DNA from: Acidaminococcales bacterium | GTDB lineage: Bacteria; Bacillota; Negativicutes; Acidaminococcales; JAISLQ01 | NCBI GenBank assembly: GCA_031290885.1 | Contig: JAISLQ010000006.1 | Location: 1-39,638, forward strand | DNA length: 39,638 nt | Reading direction: 5' to 3' | Shown: piece after piece, positions 27,513 through 35,656 of the stretch | Layout: the number at the start of each line of letters is the position of its first letter | Position numbering within the stretch: the first letter of the stretch is position 1 | Made by a program: the position numbers and the translations under genes | The notes under the pieces: generated by a model | What the model saw: the letters and a program-made list of their open reading frames with translations, nothing else | The model's database searches: none | What the model was told of the DNA's origin: nothing

Positions 27513-29951
27513 TTAAATGGCCCATTCGTTTTCGGAACGGTCGATCAGCTCGTTCTGGATCGTTTCGCTAAGATCGGTCCAGTAAGCGCTGTAACCGGCA
27601 ACGCGCACGATGAGATCCTTATGTTTCTCCGGCTCCTTCTTGGCGGCGCGCAATTGCTCGGTGCTGATGACGTTGAATTGGATGTGCTTGCCCGAGCCTT
27701 CCCCAAAGTAGGTCCGAATCAGAGCCGCCAAGTTGTCGCGGCCTTTCTTGTTGGCAAGGGAGGACGGCGTGAAGCGCATGTTGAACAGCGCGCCGTAAAG
27801 GTCGGTTTGGTCTACGCGGTTGGCCGAATTGATGACGGCGGTCGGGCCGTTGACGTCGGTCCCCTGCGTCGGGGAAACGGCGCCGTCGGCCATGGAGACC
27901 CAAGCCTTGCGGCCGCAGGGCATGGCGCCCAACTTGGCCCCGGTCCCGCCATGAAACCCTATGGAGTGCGGCGAAACTTCGTAATGGCTGCCGTAGGTAG
28001 TGGGCTTGGAATGCCAGATTTCCCTCAAGGTCGAGTATACTTCATCCGCCAGCGCATCAACTTCTTCTATGTCATTGCCGAACTTCGGAAGGGCCAAAAT
28101 CTTGGCGTGCAGTTCTTCATAGCCCACCCAGTCCGCCGCCATGGCATCAAGCAGAGTTTGTTTGCTGCAGATCGGATTGTCGACGAAGATATGGTATTTG
28201 AGGACATACAGGGCATTGGCGACATCCTGGACGCCGACAGGCACAATGTACATGCTGTTGTCTTCATGTTCCGCGCCGCCTACGCTGGCTACCTTGCCCT
28301 TCTTGATGCAGGAGTGGACAAAAGCCGACATCATGATGTCCGGGAAGGACTCGGTATGCTGAATCTTGCAGCGGCGGCCGCTGGTGGTTCCGACATCCGC
28401 CCAATAGTCCAGCTGTTTGCAATAGGCTTGGAAGAATTCTTCGTAAGTCTGCATCTTGGTGAATTCGCCGGTGGCCGGGCCTAGTTGCTCGTTATATTTG
28501 CGATCCCAGCCGTTTAAGAGAGCCATTTCCAGCATCTTGGCCTTGTTCATGACCAAAGGCCAAATGGGGCCGGTCTTTCCGGGCACCGTGTGCAGCGTGC
28601 AGCCGCCGAAGGCGTAGCTGCGCGCTTCTTCCAAGGTGTAGCCGCGCGCGAGCAAGTAATTGGTGGTCGACAAGTCGTTGAAGAAAGCGGGAAAGCCCAT
28701 GCCCATGGCAACGACTTCCAGGCAGCGATCCATGAATTTTTTGTTGATGCGGGGATGCCAGCGCACGGAAAGCGTAGGATGCGTGGTTTTGACGCGCACG
28801 GCGGCCTCCAGCCAGAGGAAGGACAGCTCGTTTACGGCGTCCCTGCCGGTCTTGGGGTCTACCCCTGCGAGCACCGTATTGTGAAAGTGCGACTCGGAAC
28901 TTAGGTTCGGGGTCATGACATCCGGCCAGAACTGGCGCTTGCCCATGGTCTTGACGCGGAAGCACTCCAGCAGCTGAAGGGCGTACTCCTGGTCAATGTA
29001 GCCTCTCTCGATGTCTTTCTTGAACGTCGGATACAGGAATTGGTCGACGCGGCCAAAACCCATGCCATAGGTGCGGGTATCGTAAAATATCATCAGCACG
29101 CCGAACTGGAAGGACTGCAGAGCTTCCTGGAAGGTTTCCGCCGGATATTCCGGAACGCGCCGGCAAACGCGGGCGATTTCTTCAAGTTCAGCCTTGCGGG
29201 TCGGGTCTTTCTCAACAGCGGCCTTTTCAGATGCTAAGTCGGCGTAACGGTGCGCGTAGTCTATGCCGCCTTGCAGCATGCATTTCAAGCCTTTCCAGAA
29301 CTGCTCCTTATAAAAGTCCCCAAGGGAGGTAATTTGCAGTTTTTCCAGCTGCTCGTCGATTTCGGCGATCAGGCCGCGGGCGCCCTTGTTCATGAGGGTG
29401 AAACCAATGTCCGGACAATTCCAAGCTTTTTCCGCGAACATTTCCGAAACGGTATTGATGACCCAAGCGCCGGCCTCGCCGATTTTATGTTCGTATTCGG
29501 CTTCTTCGGGGCCTTGATACTTCTGCCACATTTCCTTGCCGCCGGTGTTGCGGAAATATTCGCAGATATCCAGGGCCTGCTGTGCGTGCGCCTCGTTGTC
29601 GAAACCGAAGAATTTGCCTTTGTTGCCTTCCCAACCGTACTTTTGAATGTACTCTTCCATCCACAAAGCCGCCAGATCCGGGAACCACTCAGGGCCCATC
29701 GGCCGCGCGCTGTAGTCGCCGACCAAAAGCTGGTCGTCATCGATGTAAATCGGGATCTCCCGCAGAATTTTCTGTACGGTCAGGCCGCGCTTGTGAAAGA
29801 AAGAATAGCCGTCAAATTCTTTATAGCCGTCTACCAACAGCTGGGCGCGCGCCATGGACATATTCTGTGTGTAGCGCAAGGGGTTCAGCCGGTCCCAGAT
29901 AACATTTCCCCTGCTCTTTCCTTCGTACTTGTTGTACTTTACTTTCGCCAT
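27513..29951 (-). CDS. Glycyl radical enzyme of unassigned specificity
   Basis: 812 residues with both GRE hallmarks. The C-terminal glycyl loop is RVAGYSAYW with radical G786. The thiyl-radical cysteine is C451 in FGGCTLHTVPG. Upstream blocks (LSVRWHPRIN, GFPAFFND) and downstream SPTQGTDVNGPTA fit the large PFL-like family including arylacetate decarboxylases and fumarate-adding enzymes. In the well-known dehydratases, choline and isethionate lyases and hydroxyphenylacetate decarboxylase the cysteine is followed by Cys-X-Glu; here it is Cys-Thr-Leu with His at +3. The expected base is missing, so none of those activities should be assumed. Start ATG at 29951 has AGGAG at 9 bases; an ATG at 29960 abuts it and is rejected. 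Its activase is directly upstream. Confidence 0.93.
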   Translation of the reverse strand: MAKVKYNKYEGKSRGNVIWDRLNPLRYTQNMSMARAQLLVDGYKEFDGYSFFHKRGLTVQKILREIPIYIDDDQLLVGDYSARPMGPEWFPDLAALWMEEYIQKYGWEGNKGKFFGFDNEAHAQQALDICEYFRNTGGKEMWQKYQGPEEAEYEHKIGEAGAWVINTVSEMFAEKAWNCPDIGFTLMNKGARGLIAEIDEQLEKLQITSLGDFYKEQFWKGLKCMLQGGIDYAHRYADLASEKAAVEKDPTRKAELEEIARVCRRVPEYPAETFQEALQSFQFGVLMIFYDTRTYGMGFGRVDQFLYPTFKKDIERGYIDQEYALQLLECFRVKTMGKRQFWPDVMTPNLSSESHFHNTVLAGVDPKTGRDAVNELSFLWLEAAVRVKTTHPTLSVRWHPRINKKFMDRCLEVVAMGMGFPAFFNDLSTTNYLLARGYTLEEARSYAFGGCTLHTVPGKTGPIWPLVMNKAKMLEMALLNGWDRKYNEQLGPATGEFTKMQTYEEFFQAYCKQLDYWADVGTTSGRRCKIQHTESFPDIMMSAFVHSCIKKGKVASVGGAEHEDNSMYIVPVGVQDVANALYVLKYHIFVDNPICSKQTLLDAMAADWVGYEELHAKILALPKFGNDIEEVDALADEVYSTLREIWHSKPTTYGSHYEVSPHSIGFHGGTGAKLGAMPCGRKAWVSMADGAVSPTQGTDVNGPTAVINSANRVDQTDLYGALFNMRFTPSSLANKKGRDNLAALIRTYFGEGSGKHIQFNVISTEQLRAAKKEPEKHKDLIVRVAGYSAYWTDLSETIQNELIDRSENEWAI

Positions 29952-30070
29952 TAATACCATCTCCTTATTTCTTTGCTCTTGAAGCTTCGGGGCGACCATC
30001 TTTACTTTCTGTAATCATTGATTCCCCCTCTCTTAAAATAGTATTTAAAGCGCGATCTCATAGGAGCAAC

Positions 30071-30982
30071 TTAGCTCGCCCTGATAATTTCCTCAAGCTT
30101 TGCCAGATATTCATCTGACTGGCGCTTGTACGCTGGATGTTCTCCTTTGAAATCCATGCGCCCATACTTTTCCTCGCCCAGGTTGTTATAAGGAAGAAGC
30201 TCTATATGATCAGCAGGGCAAAGGCCCAGTTCGTTTCGCACGAAACTGGCAATGGCGCTGACGCTTTCATAGCTATCGTTGTAACCGGGAATAAGCGGCG
30301 TCCTGAACAATATTTCTTTCTTCTCCGCGACCAGGCGCCTGGCGTTTTCCAAAACATGCTCATTGGGCGCGCCAACGCCTTCTTTGTGCTTTTCGCTGTC
30401 CATGTGCTTGAGGTCATAGAGAATATAGTCGCAATGGTCGGCAATCTTCTTAATGGTCGGCCAAGGATAAGCCCCCGCCATTTCAACGCAAGTATGCACG
30501 CCTTCCTCCTGCGCGCGTTTTAAAAGCGCGGCCGCAAAATCCGCCTGCAGTTCGATGGCCCCGCCCGAAATCGTCATGCCGCCGCCGGAATTTAAATAAA
30601 TCGCATAATCTTTAAGGACCGTTTCCATAACCTCGCCGACCGTCATCAGCTTGCCCTGCACGTTGCGAAGGCCGGACAGGCAGGCCGAAGTGCAAACCCC
30701 GCAGGCCTTGCAGCGCGAACGGTTGACAAGCATTCTCCCATCGATGATATTGCTGGCCCTTTGCGGGCAGGATTGAACGCAGCGGCCGCACAAAACGCAT
30801 TGCTGCTTCCTGACCATAAGGACAGGCATCATGTCCTGGGACTCGGGGTTCTGGCACCAAAAGCAACGCAGGTGGCATCCCTTCAAAAAGACCGTCGTGC
30901 GAATCCCGGGCCCGTCATGCGTGGAAAAACGTTGGATATTGAATACATAGCCGCTTAGCCCCTTGACAATCTCCATACTCAT
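30071..30982 (-). CDS. Glycyl radical enzyme activating enzyme (radical SAM)
   Basis: 303 residues. The radical-SAM motif CxxxCxxC is C36/C40/C43 in GCHLRCFWC. It is followed by two inserted ferredoxin-type clusters (C62/C65/C68/C72 and C91/C94/C97/C101), the form found in activases of non-PFL glycyl radical enzymes. GGGMTISGG binds SAM and DLKHMD follows. It should abstract hydrogen from G786 of the neighbouring GRE under anaerobic conditions. It precedes the GRE gene by about 119 bases in the same direction. AGGGGTG lies before three close ATGs (30985, 30982, 30976); I use the middle one. Confidence 0.94.
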   Translation of the reverse strand: MSMEIVKGLSGYVFNIQRFSTHDGPGIRTTVFLKGCHLRCFWCQNPESQDMMPVLMVRKQQCVLCGRCVQSCPQRASNIIDGRMLVNRSRCKACGVCTSACLSGLRNVQGKLMTVGEVMETVLKDYAIYLNSGGGMTISGGAIELQADFAAALLKRAQEEGVHTCVEMAGAYPWPTIKKIADHCDYILYDLKHMDSEKHKEGVGAPNEHVLENARRLVAEKKEILFRTPLIPGYNDSYESVSAIASFVRNELGLCPADHIELLPYNNLGEEKYGRMDFKGEHPAYKRQSDEYLAKLEEIIRAS

Positions 30983-30991
30983 CATCAACAC

Positions 30992-31397
30992 CCCTAACTA
31001 TTTGTCGCTTTTCTTTTTAGAAAGCCCCCCGTTATATCAAGCCGCGCGCCTTCCGGCGTCCAAAAGCTTCGCGCATAACGGCGGTATATGTCTTTATCCG
31101 GCACAATCCCTTATTTTCTTATGATACCAACAAATCGGCAGCCGATATATCCGTCAAGCGTTTATTGCCGGTCGTATTTGCGGCCGCCAAGGTTGTATGC
31201 CAATACAACCTTGGCGGCCTGTCCAGTTTAAGGGAAGCTACATTGTGGTTACAACGAAACGGCAGAAAGCAAACGCCATCATCGGCAAGCCCCGACTGCC
31301 TTGCCCTTGGCCGGGCGATGCCGCCGCAGCGGGTTGCCGCTCGCCCTCAGTTTCCGCGGCCGCAGTCAAGCAAAGGCCACCGAGTCAATATATGCGC
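30992..31397. other. Gene-free leader and spacer upstream of the GRE activase
   Basis: Holds no gene I can support. Structures visible: CCGTTAT/ATAACGG arms (31029-31035 and 31075-31081) that could fold the activase 5' leader, a 13-base symmetrical ATCGGC-A-GCCGAT at 31134-31146 that could be an operator, and a large perfect inverted repeat at 31182-31219. The part from 31220 to 31397 looks like decayed coding DNA behind the MFS remnant. Confidence 0.4.
31182..31219. repeat. Perfect 17-bp inverted repeat with 4-base loop
   Basis: Arms 31182-31198 and 31203-31219 are exact reverse complements, loop GCCA. There is no T run on either side, so it is not a standard Rho-independent terminator. It lies between the MFS remnant and the GRE activase leader. 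It could be an ancient terminator that lost its T tract, a transcript-stabilising hairpin, or a protein-binding site. Confidence 0.7.
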
Positions 31398-31568
31398 TCA
31401 GACGAAACAAAACGCCGGGACATGAGGCCCGACGTTGACCTTAACCCAAGCGCCCATGAACGTCCCGGCGAAAGGACCGGTTCCCATGACAACGAGCGTG
31501 CGCAGCCCCCAAATATTCCCGAAAGAATGCCCTCCGAAAAATGGCGCCGCATGGTCCGCGCCGCCGCG
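31398..31568 (-). pseudogene. Remnant of an OFA-type MFS transporter gene
   Basis: On the minus strand, starting a base or two after the ECF gene's stop, a 56-codon stretch reads as the region before the last transmembrane helices of an OFA transporter: PFFGGHSFGNIWGL, RTLVVMGTGPFAGTFMGA. Hand alignment to the intact MFS protein encoded at 25865-27136 gives 20 identities in 39 positions, including GG, FG, IWGL, TLVVMG and GP. No start codon, upstream three quarters or full C-terminus exists, and it ends at a TGA at 31398-31400. It is a different paralogue, not a recent copy. Confidence 0.75.
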
Positions 31569-31569
31569 C

Positions 31570-32097
31570 CTATCCGCGAAAGAGCGCGGACAACGGCGTC
31601 CTGTTCAGCAACATAGCCAGCGGGATTCCAAGCGCATAGGCCGGAATCAACTGCGCCAAGTTTCCCGGCACCGAGGTAACCGGAGTCGCCCAATTGCCGT
31701 ACAGCAACGCTTCGTAGAGGTAGTACCCCGCGACCATCAGCGCGCCGCCCAGCGTAACGGCGAGCAAGTTAAGCGCGAAGTTCCCGCCGCCGCGCCGTGC
31801 CGCAATTTTGCCGATTGTAAAGCCCATAAGTCCGCGAATTACAACAGTTCCGGGCGCCCAAGCCGCCCAACCGCCCAGTACGTCGAACAGGCCCATTCCC
31901 ACCGCGCCGGCAATCGCCCCGCTGCGAGCGCCGAACACTATCGCCGCGATTACGAGCGGTACATTGCCCATATGAATCAGTCCGCCGTTAACGGAAACAG
32001 GCAGACGTATATTTATGAACATTGTCCCCGCGAGAGTCAGCGCGATGAGCATCGCGTCGGCGCAAAGCCCGGCAACGGCTGAGTGATTCCTGTCCAA
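31570..32097 (-). CDS. ECF-type transporter S component (substrate-binding membrane protein)
   Basis: 175 residues. After about 15 residues come several hydrophobic helices with the pattern TLAGTMFINIRLPVSVNGGLIHMGNVPLVIAAIVFG, then AGAVGMGLFDVLGGWAAWAP and a YGNWATPVTSVPGN block near the end, as in the riboflavin-type ECF S-component family (PF07155-like). These membrane proteins bind a vitamin or similar compound and need separate EcfA/EcfT proteins, which are not in the window. The start is a TTG at 32097 with GGGAGGGA seven bases upstream; the longer upstream frame lacks such a site. I see no FMN or TPP riboswitch consensus upstream, so the ligand is open. The stop touches an MFS remnant. 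Confidence 0.82.
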   Translation of the reverse strand: MDRNHSAVAGLCADAMLIALTLAGTMFINIRLPVSVNGGLIHMGNVPLVIAAIVFGARSGAIAGAVGMGLFDVLGGWAAWAPGTVVIRGLMGFTIGKIAARRGGGNFALNLLAVTLGGALMVAGYYLYEALLYGNWATPVTSVPGNLAQLIPAYALGIPLAMLLNRTPLSALFRG

Positions 32098-32245
32098 TGG
32101 CGAGTCCCTCCCTCTGTACGCGGCTTCGATTCGCAGCGATATCGCAGCGCTTTTTTCCGCCTGTCGAGTATTTGTTAAGTTCTTTCCCAAATCGGTTGAA
32201 AACTCATCGACTGCGCGGTACCCGCGTTGTTTTTAGCGGGCGTTT

Positions 32246-32848
32246 TCAATAGGTCGCGACAAAAAGCTCAAAATAGCCCTGCGGGTGGGCGCAGGCCGGG
32301 CAGGACTCCGGCGCGGATTTGCCGCGGTGGATGTAGCCGCAGTTGTTGCATTTCCATTCCACTGTTTCGTCCCTTTTGAATACAATTGCTTTTTCTATGT
32401 TTTCGGCAAGTTTGCGGTAACGCTTTTCGTGGCGTTCTTCCACTTCGGATATTTCCGTGAAGGTAACGGCGATGTCGGGGAAGCCTTCTTCCTTGGCGGT
32501 TTTGGCAAAGGCGGCGTAAAGTTCCGTCCATTCCTCGTGTTCCCCGTCGGCCGCCGCTTTCAGGTTGGATAAAGTGTCCAAAGCGGAATAAGCCAAGGGA
32601 TAAGCGGCGCTTATGTCTACCATGCGCGGGTTTTCGCCCTTGGTGTACTCCAGCGCCCATTTCATGAATTTCTTGGCATGTTCTTTCTCGTTGCCGGACG
32701 TTTCCTCAAAAATGTTGGCGATTTGCACGTACCCGGCTTTGCGCGCCACCGAAGAATAGTAAGCGTACCGCGTGCTGGCCTGACATTCGCCGGCAAACGC
32801 TTTCATGAGGTTTTCCAGAGTTTTTGTCCCTACCAAACTTTTGCCCAT
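32246..32848 (-). CDS. Rubrerythrin
   Basis: 200 residues. The four-helix diiron domain has glutamates and histidine in the usual places ([33 protein letters not shown]). The C-terminal rubredoxin-like site is CNNCGY plus [11 protein letters not shown]. It reduces hydrogen peroxide in the cytoplasm of anaerobes. The ATG at 32848 follows AGGGGGAA; the open frame upstream has no supporting ribosome binding site. It lies 108 bases after cstA in the same direction, probably with its own promoter (TATATT near 32880). Confidence 0.95.
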   Translation of the reverse strand: MGKSLVGTKTLENLMKAFAGECQASTRYAYYSSVARKAGYVQIANIFEETSGNEKEHAKKFMKWALEYTKGENPRMVDISAAYPLAYSALDTLSNLKAAADGEHEEWTELYAAFAKTAKEEGFPDIAVTFTEISEVEERHEKRYRKLAENIEKAIVFKRDETVEWKCNNCGYIHRGKSAPESCPACAHPQGYFELFVATY

Positions 32849-32956
32849 AAAAATTCCCCCTGTCGATTTGGTTTTAAAATATATCGCGCCCGCCCCGGCG
32901 ATTTGATGGCGCATTGCCGCAAGAGCTGCCGCAATTTCCCCTTGGCGTCTATCCTA

Positions 32957-34654
32957 TCACTGCGCGCCGCCTTTTGCGCCGCGCTGCCCGAACAACGCTT
33001 TTACCCCCTGCGCCGCGATGCACACGCCCAGCAAAAGCACCAGCACGGCCATTACCAACTGCAAGCCATCGTTGAACATGTTTTTGCTGAGGCCGCCGGC
33101 CAACCCGGACGACAACTGATATACTTTGATGCAGAGCGCGGAGAAGGTAACCGCGATCATGAAGAAAATGGGTATGACCATCATAAAATGGGCGCGCCTC
33201 GTCCTTTTGAGAAACACGGCGCAGGCGATAAGCGACAAGGCCGACAATAGCTGGTTGGAAGAGCCAAACAGCGGCCAGATGGCCGAATAGCCCGCCTTGG
33301 ACAATAGATAAGCGACCAGGAGTGTCAAAATGGTCGCGACGTACTTGTCCATGAAGAATTTATGCGCCGCCCCCGGCTGTTCATCCGCCGACGCCTGAAA
33401 AAATTCCTGGAAGGACAGGCGCCCCACGCGGGCGACCGAGTCCAGCGAGGTCATGGCGAAAGCGGAAACCGAAAGATTTATCAACGTAAAAACGATGTCG
33501 GACGGAAGCCCCAGCGTCGTGAGGAAATTGGCGATGCCGCCGGCGAATACCTGCGGCGGCGTTACAAGACCTTGCTTGGCGGCGGCGCCGGCAGCGAAGG
33601 AAGCTACGGCGATCAGGGCGATAACGGCGAGCAGGCTTTCCATCAGCATGGCGCCAAAGGAAATCGGCAGCATGTCATTTTCGCTTTTGATTTGTTTGGA
33701 CGCCGTACCGGAGGATACCAGAGAGTGAAACCCGGAAACCGCCCCGCACGCGATTGTAACGAACATCATGGGAAACAGCGATTGCCCGTCTATGTCAAAC
33801 CCGGTGAAAGCCGGCAGGTTTATGGAAGGGTTTGAGACAAAAACGCCTACTACGGCGGCGGCGATCATGGCCACCAGGAGATAACTGTTCAGATAGTCCC
33901 GGGGCTGCAGCAAGGCCCAGATCGGCACGACCGATGCGACAAAAATATAAGTGAACACAATAATGTGCCAAATGTCTCGCGAGACAAAGATCGGGAAATT
34001 CAGCCCGAAGGCGATCGCCGCGACTAACAATATCAGCGCGGCCGCCGTGTTCAGCCATTTCCCCAGCCGGCCGAAGCGCAAGACAAAACCCAAAACGACC
34101 GCTTCCACGATGAACAACATGGAGGTAGTCGCTACCGCGCCGTTGGCGGGAATTTGCGTACTGGCGCCTTTCGGCGAAACATAAAAGCCGTTGAAGGTAC
34201 CGGCCACCACGTCCGCGAACGCGGCGATCACCAGTATGCAGAAAAGCCAGCAGAAGATAAGAAAAAGTTTTTTGCCCAGGCGGCCGATATATTCTTCAAT
34301 AACATAGCCAATGGTACGGCCTTTGTTGCGCACGGACGCGTACATAGCGGAAAAATCCTGTACCGCGCCAAAAAACACGCCGCCGAGCAAAATCCAGATT
34401 AATACGGGCAGCCAGCCGAAAACCGCGGCCTGTATGGGGCCGTTGATGGGGCCGGCGCCGGCGATGGAGGCGAACTGATGCCCGAATACCACATGCCTGT
34501 CGGCCGGTACGTAGTCCACGCCGTCTTGATATGCATAGGCCGGCGTTTTCGCCGCCGGGTCAATCCCCCATTTGTTGGCGAGCCAGCGGCCGTAAAAAAG
34601 ATACGCCGCCCCCAATACGGCAATTGAAATTGCCATCATCAAAATGCCATTCAT
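32957..34654 (-). CDS. cstA: CstA-family carbon starvation protein / pyruvate or peptide transporter
   Basis: 565-residue membrane protein with about 15-16 helices. The family blocks ADRHVVFGHQFASIAGAGPINGP near the N-terminus and SSNQLLSALSLIACAVFL near the C-terminus are present. Relatives (CstA, BtsT) import pyruvate or peptides when carbon is short. AGGAGG lies seven bases before the ATG. The gene follows the HxlR regulator by 60 bases in the same direction, so that regulator may control it. Confidence 0.92.
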   Translation of the reverse strand: MNGILMMAISIAVLGAAYLFYGRWLANKWGIDPAAKTPAYAYQDGVDYVPADRHVVFGHQFASIAGAGPINGPIQAAVFGWLPVLIWILLGGVFFGAVQDFSAMYASVRNKGRTIGYVIEEYIGRLGKKLFLIFCWLFCILVIAAFADVVAGTFNGFYVSPKGASTQIPANGAVATTSMLFIVEAVVLGFVLRFGRLGKWLNTAAALILLVAAIAFGLNFPIFVSRDIWHIIVFTYIFVASVVPIWALLQPRDYLNSYLLVAMIAAAVVGVFVSNPSINLPAFTGFDIDGQSLFPMMFVTIACGAVSGFHSLVSSGTASKQIKSENDMLPISFGAMLMESLLAVIALIAVASFAAGAAAKQGLVTPPQVFAGGIANFLTTLGLPSDIVFTLINLSVSAFAMTSLDSVARVGRLSFQEFFQASADEQPGAAHKFFMDKYVATILTLLVAYLLSKAGYSAIWPLFGSSNQLLSALSLIACAVFLKRTRRAHFMMVIPIFFMIAVTFSALCIKVYQLSSGLAGGLSKNMFNDGLQLVMAVLVLLLGVCIAAQGVKALFGQRGAKGGAQ

Positions 34655-34714
34655 GCTTTATCCTCCTGAAAATATAGTCAACAATCAGTTGCGCCCGCCG
34701 CCTTCGCGGCGCGG

Positions 34715-35158
34715 TTAATTTTCTCTGCGGCAAGTTTCGCAAGCATTGGAACCGGCAGTATTTTTATAAAGTTGGGCAAAGCCCCATTTGGCCAAAAGCT
34801 CCAAAGCCGGCAACAAACTCTCGCCGTCCGCGGTCAGGGCGTACTCCACCCGGGGCGGTATTTGGTTGTACTGCTTGCGAAGGACTATGCCGAAATTTTC
34901 CAATTCTTTCAGCGACTGCGACAGCATCATATTGGTTATGCCCGGTATGTTCCGTTTGATCGCGCTGTAGCGGGCAGGCGTCCTTGAGGACAAAAAGCAT
35001 ATTATCGGCAATTTCCATTTGCCGCCGATTATGCTCAAAGCATGGCGCAAAGGGCAAAGCGCGAACTCCCCGCCATTTCCGTCCAGGCCGACCACCTCCC
35101 GCTGCGTGCTTGGCTCGCCGCCATCTTTGCTAAAGTATTGTTTAGCATACCTTGTCAT
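34715..35158 (-). CDS. HxlR-family winged-helix transcriptional regulator
   Basis: 147 residues with the HxlR pattern CPLRHALSIIGGKWKLPIICFLSS, starting at C35, followed by the recognition helix ITNMMLSQSLKELENFGIV and the wing VEYALTADGESLLP. The cysteine just before the helix is often redox- or aldehyde-sensing in this family, and a CxxC (ACETC) sits near the C-terminus. It is divergent from a small flavin-binding protein, the usual arrangement for HxlR regulators and their target. The ATG at 35158 has a poor ribosome binding site; a later GTG inside REVVG is an alternative start. Confidence 0.88.
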   Translation of the reverse strand: MTRYAKQYFSKDGGEPSTQREVVGLDGNGGEFALCPLRHALSIIGGKWKLPIICFLSSRTPARYSAIKRNIPGITNMMLSQSLKELENFGIVLRKQYNQIPPRVEYALTADGESLLPALELLAKWGFAQLYKNTAGSNACETCRREN

Positions 35159-35189
35159 TAAATACTGCGTACTTGCAAAATATTTTCTT

Positions 35190-35207
35190 TATAATACAAT
35201 TATACCA
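35190..35207. promoter_or_regulatory. Divergent promoter region for HxlR and the PNPOx-like gene
   Basis: A perfect TATAAT on the plus strand (35190-35195) points to the PNPOx-like gene, and TGGTATAAT on the minus strand (complement of 35199-35207) points to the HxlR gene. The -10 boxes nearly touch, so one bound regulator could control both directions. The -35 boxes are weak. Confidence 0.55.
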
Positions 35208-35252
35208 TAAAAGGGCTTGGCAAAACAAAACAAAACAAAAGAGGTGGCAAAA

Positions 35253-35645
35253 ATGCAGGAAGTATTGAAATTTTTGGCTGAAAGCAAGGTTTTCTTTTTG
35301 GCGACAGCGGAAGGGAAGCAACCGAGGGTACGTCCCTTGGGATTTTTTATGGAGTATGGGGGCAAACTTTGCTTTTGCACCAGCAACCAAAAAGATATGT
35401 ACAAACAGATGAAAGACAGCCCGTTAGTGGAGATTTGCGCGACTGTCGGCAGGGACGTCCTGCGCGTCACGGGGAAAGCGGTTTTCGTTACCAGCGCCGC
35501 GAGCAAACAGAAGGCGCTGGAAGTCATGCCGGCGTTAAAAGCCAAATATGCCGTGGACGACAAGATATTTGAAATCTTCGCCGTAGAGGATGCCACGGCA
35601 ACTACGCTTGGAGCTGACGGAAGCAAAAAAACGCGGCAAATTTGA
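35253..35645 (+). CDS. Pyridoxamine 5'-phosphate oxidase-like flavin-binding protein
   Basis: 130 residues with the split-barrel FMN-binding pattern: FLAESKVFFLATAEGKQPRVRPLGFFMEY, KLCFCTSNQKDMYKQMKDSP and VLRVTGKAVFV. Short proteins of this type bind FMN, F420 or heme and often reduce small molecules; the substrate is unknown. The start is set at the ATG at 35253, which has AGAGGTGG upstream, not at the in-frame TTG at 35217. The gene is divergent from the HxlR regulator, which probably controls it, and is followed by a strong terminator. Confidence 0.87.
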   Translation: MQEVLKFLAESKVFFLATAEGKQPRVRPLGFFMEYGGKLCFCTSNQKDMYKQMKDSPLVEICATVGRDVLRVTGKAVFVTSAASKQKALEVMPALKAKYAVDDKIFEIFAVEDATATTLGADGSKKTRQI

Positions 35646-35656
35646 AAAAACCGCCA

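Noticed and set aside
27237-28484. Plus-strand open frame of 415 codons opposite the GRE gene
   Set aside because: Antisense shadow of the conserved GRE C-terminus, including the glycyl loop.
27513-29951. Calling the GRE pyruvate formate-lyase, hydroxyphenylacetate decarboxylase or benzylsuccinate synthase
   Set aside because: The active-site cysteine context (GCTLH) lacks the double cysteine of PFL and the Cys-X-Glu of the decarboxylase, no small subunits are nearby, and general resemblance to fumarate-adding enzymes is not enough for an assignment.
31435-32082. Plus-strand frame opposite the ECF gene and MFS remnant
   Set aside because: Antisense; the minus-strand ECF protein has clear helices and family blocks.
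32098-32245. FMN or TPP riboswitch before the ECF gene
   Set aside because: The conserved cores of those riboswitches are not present in this 148-base stretch.
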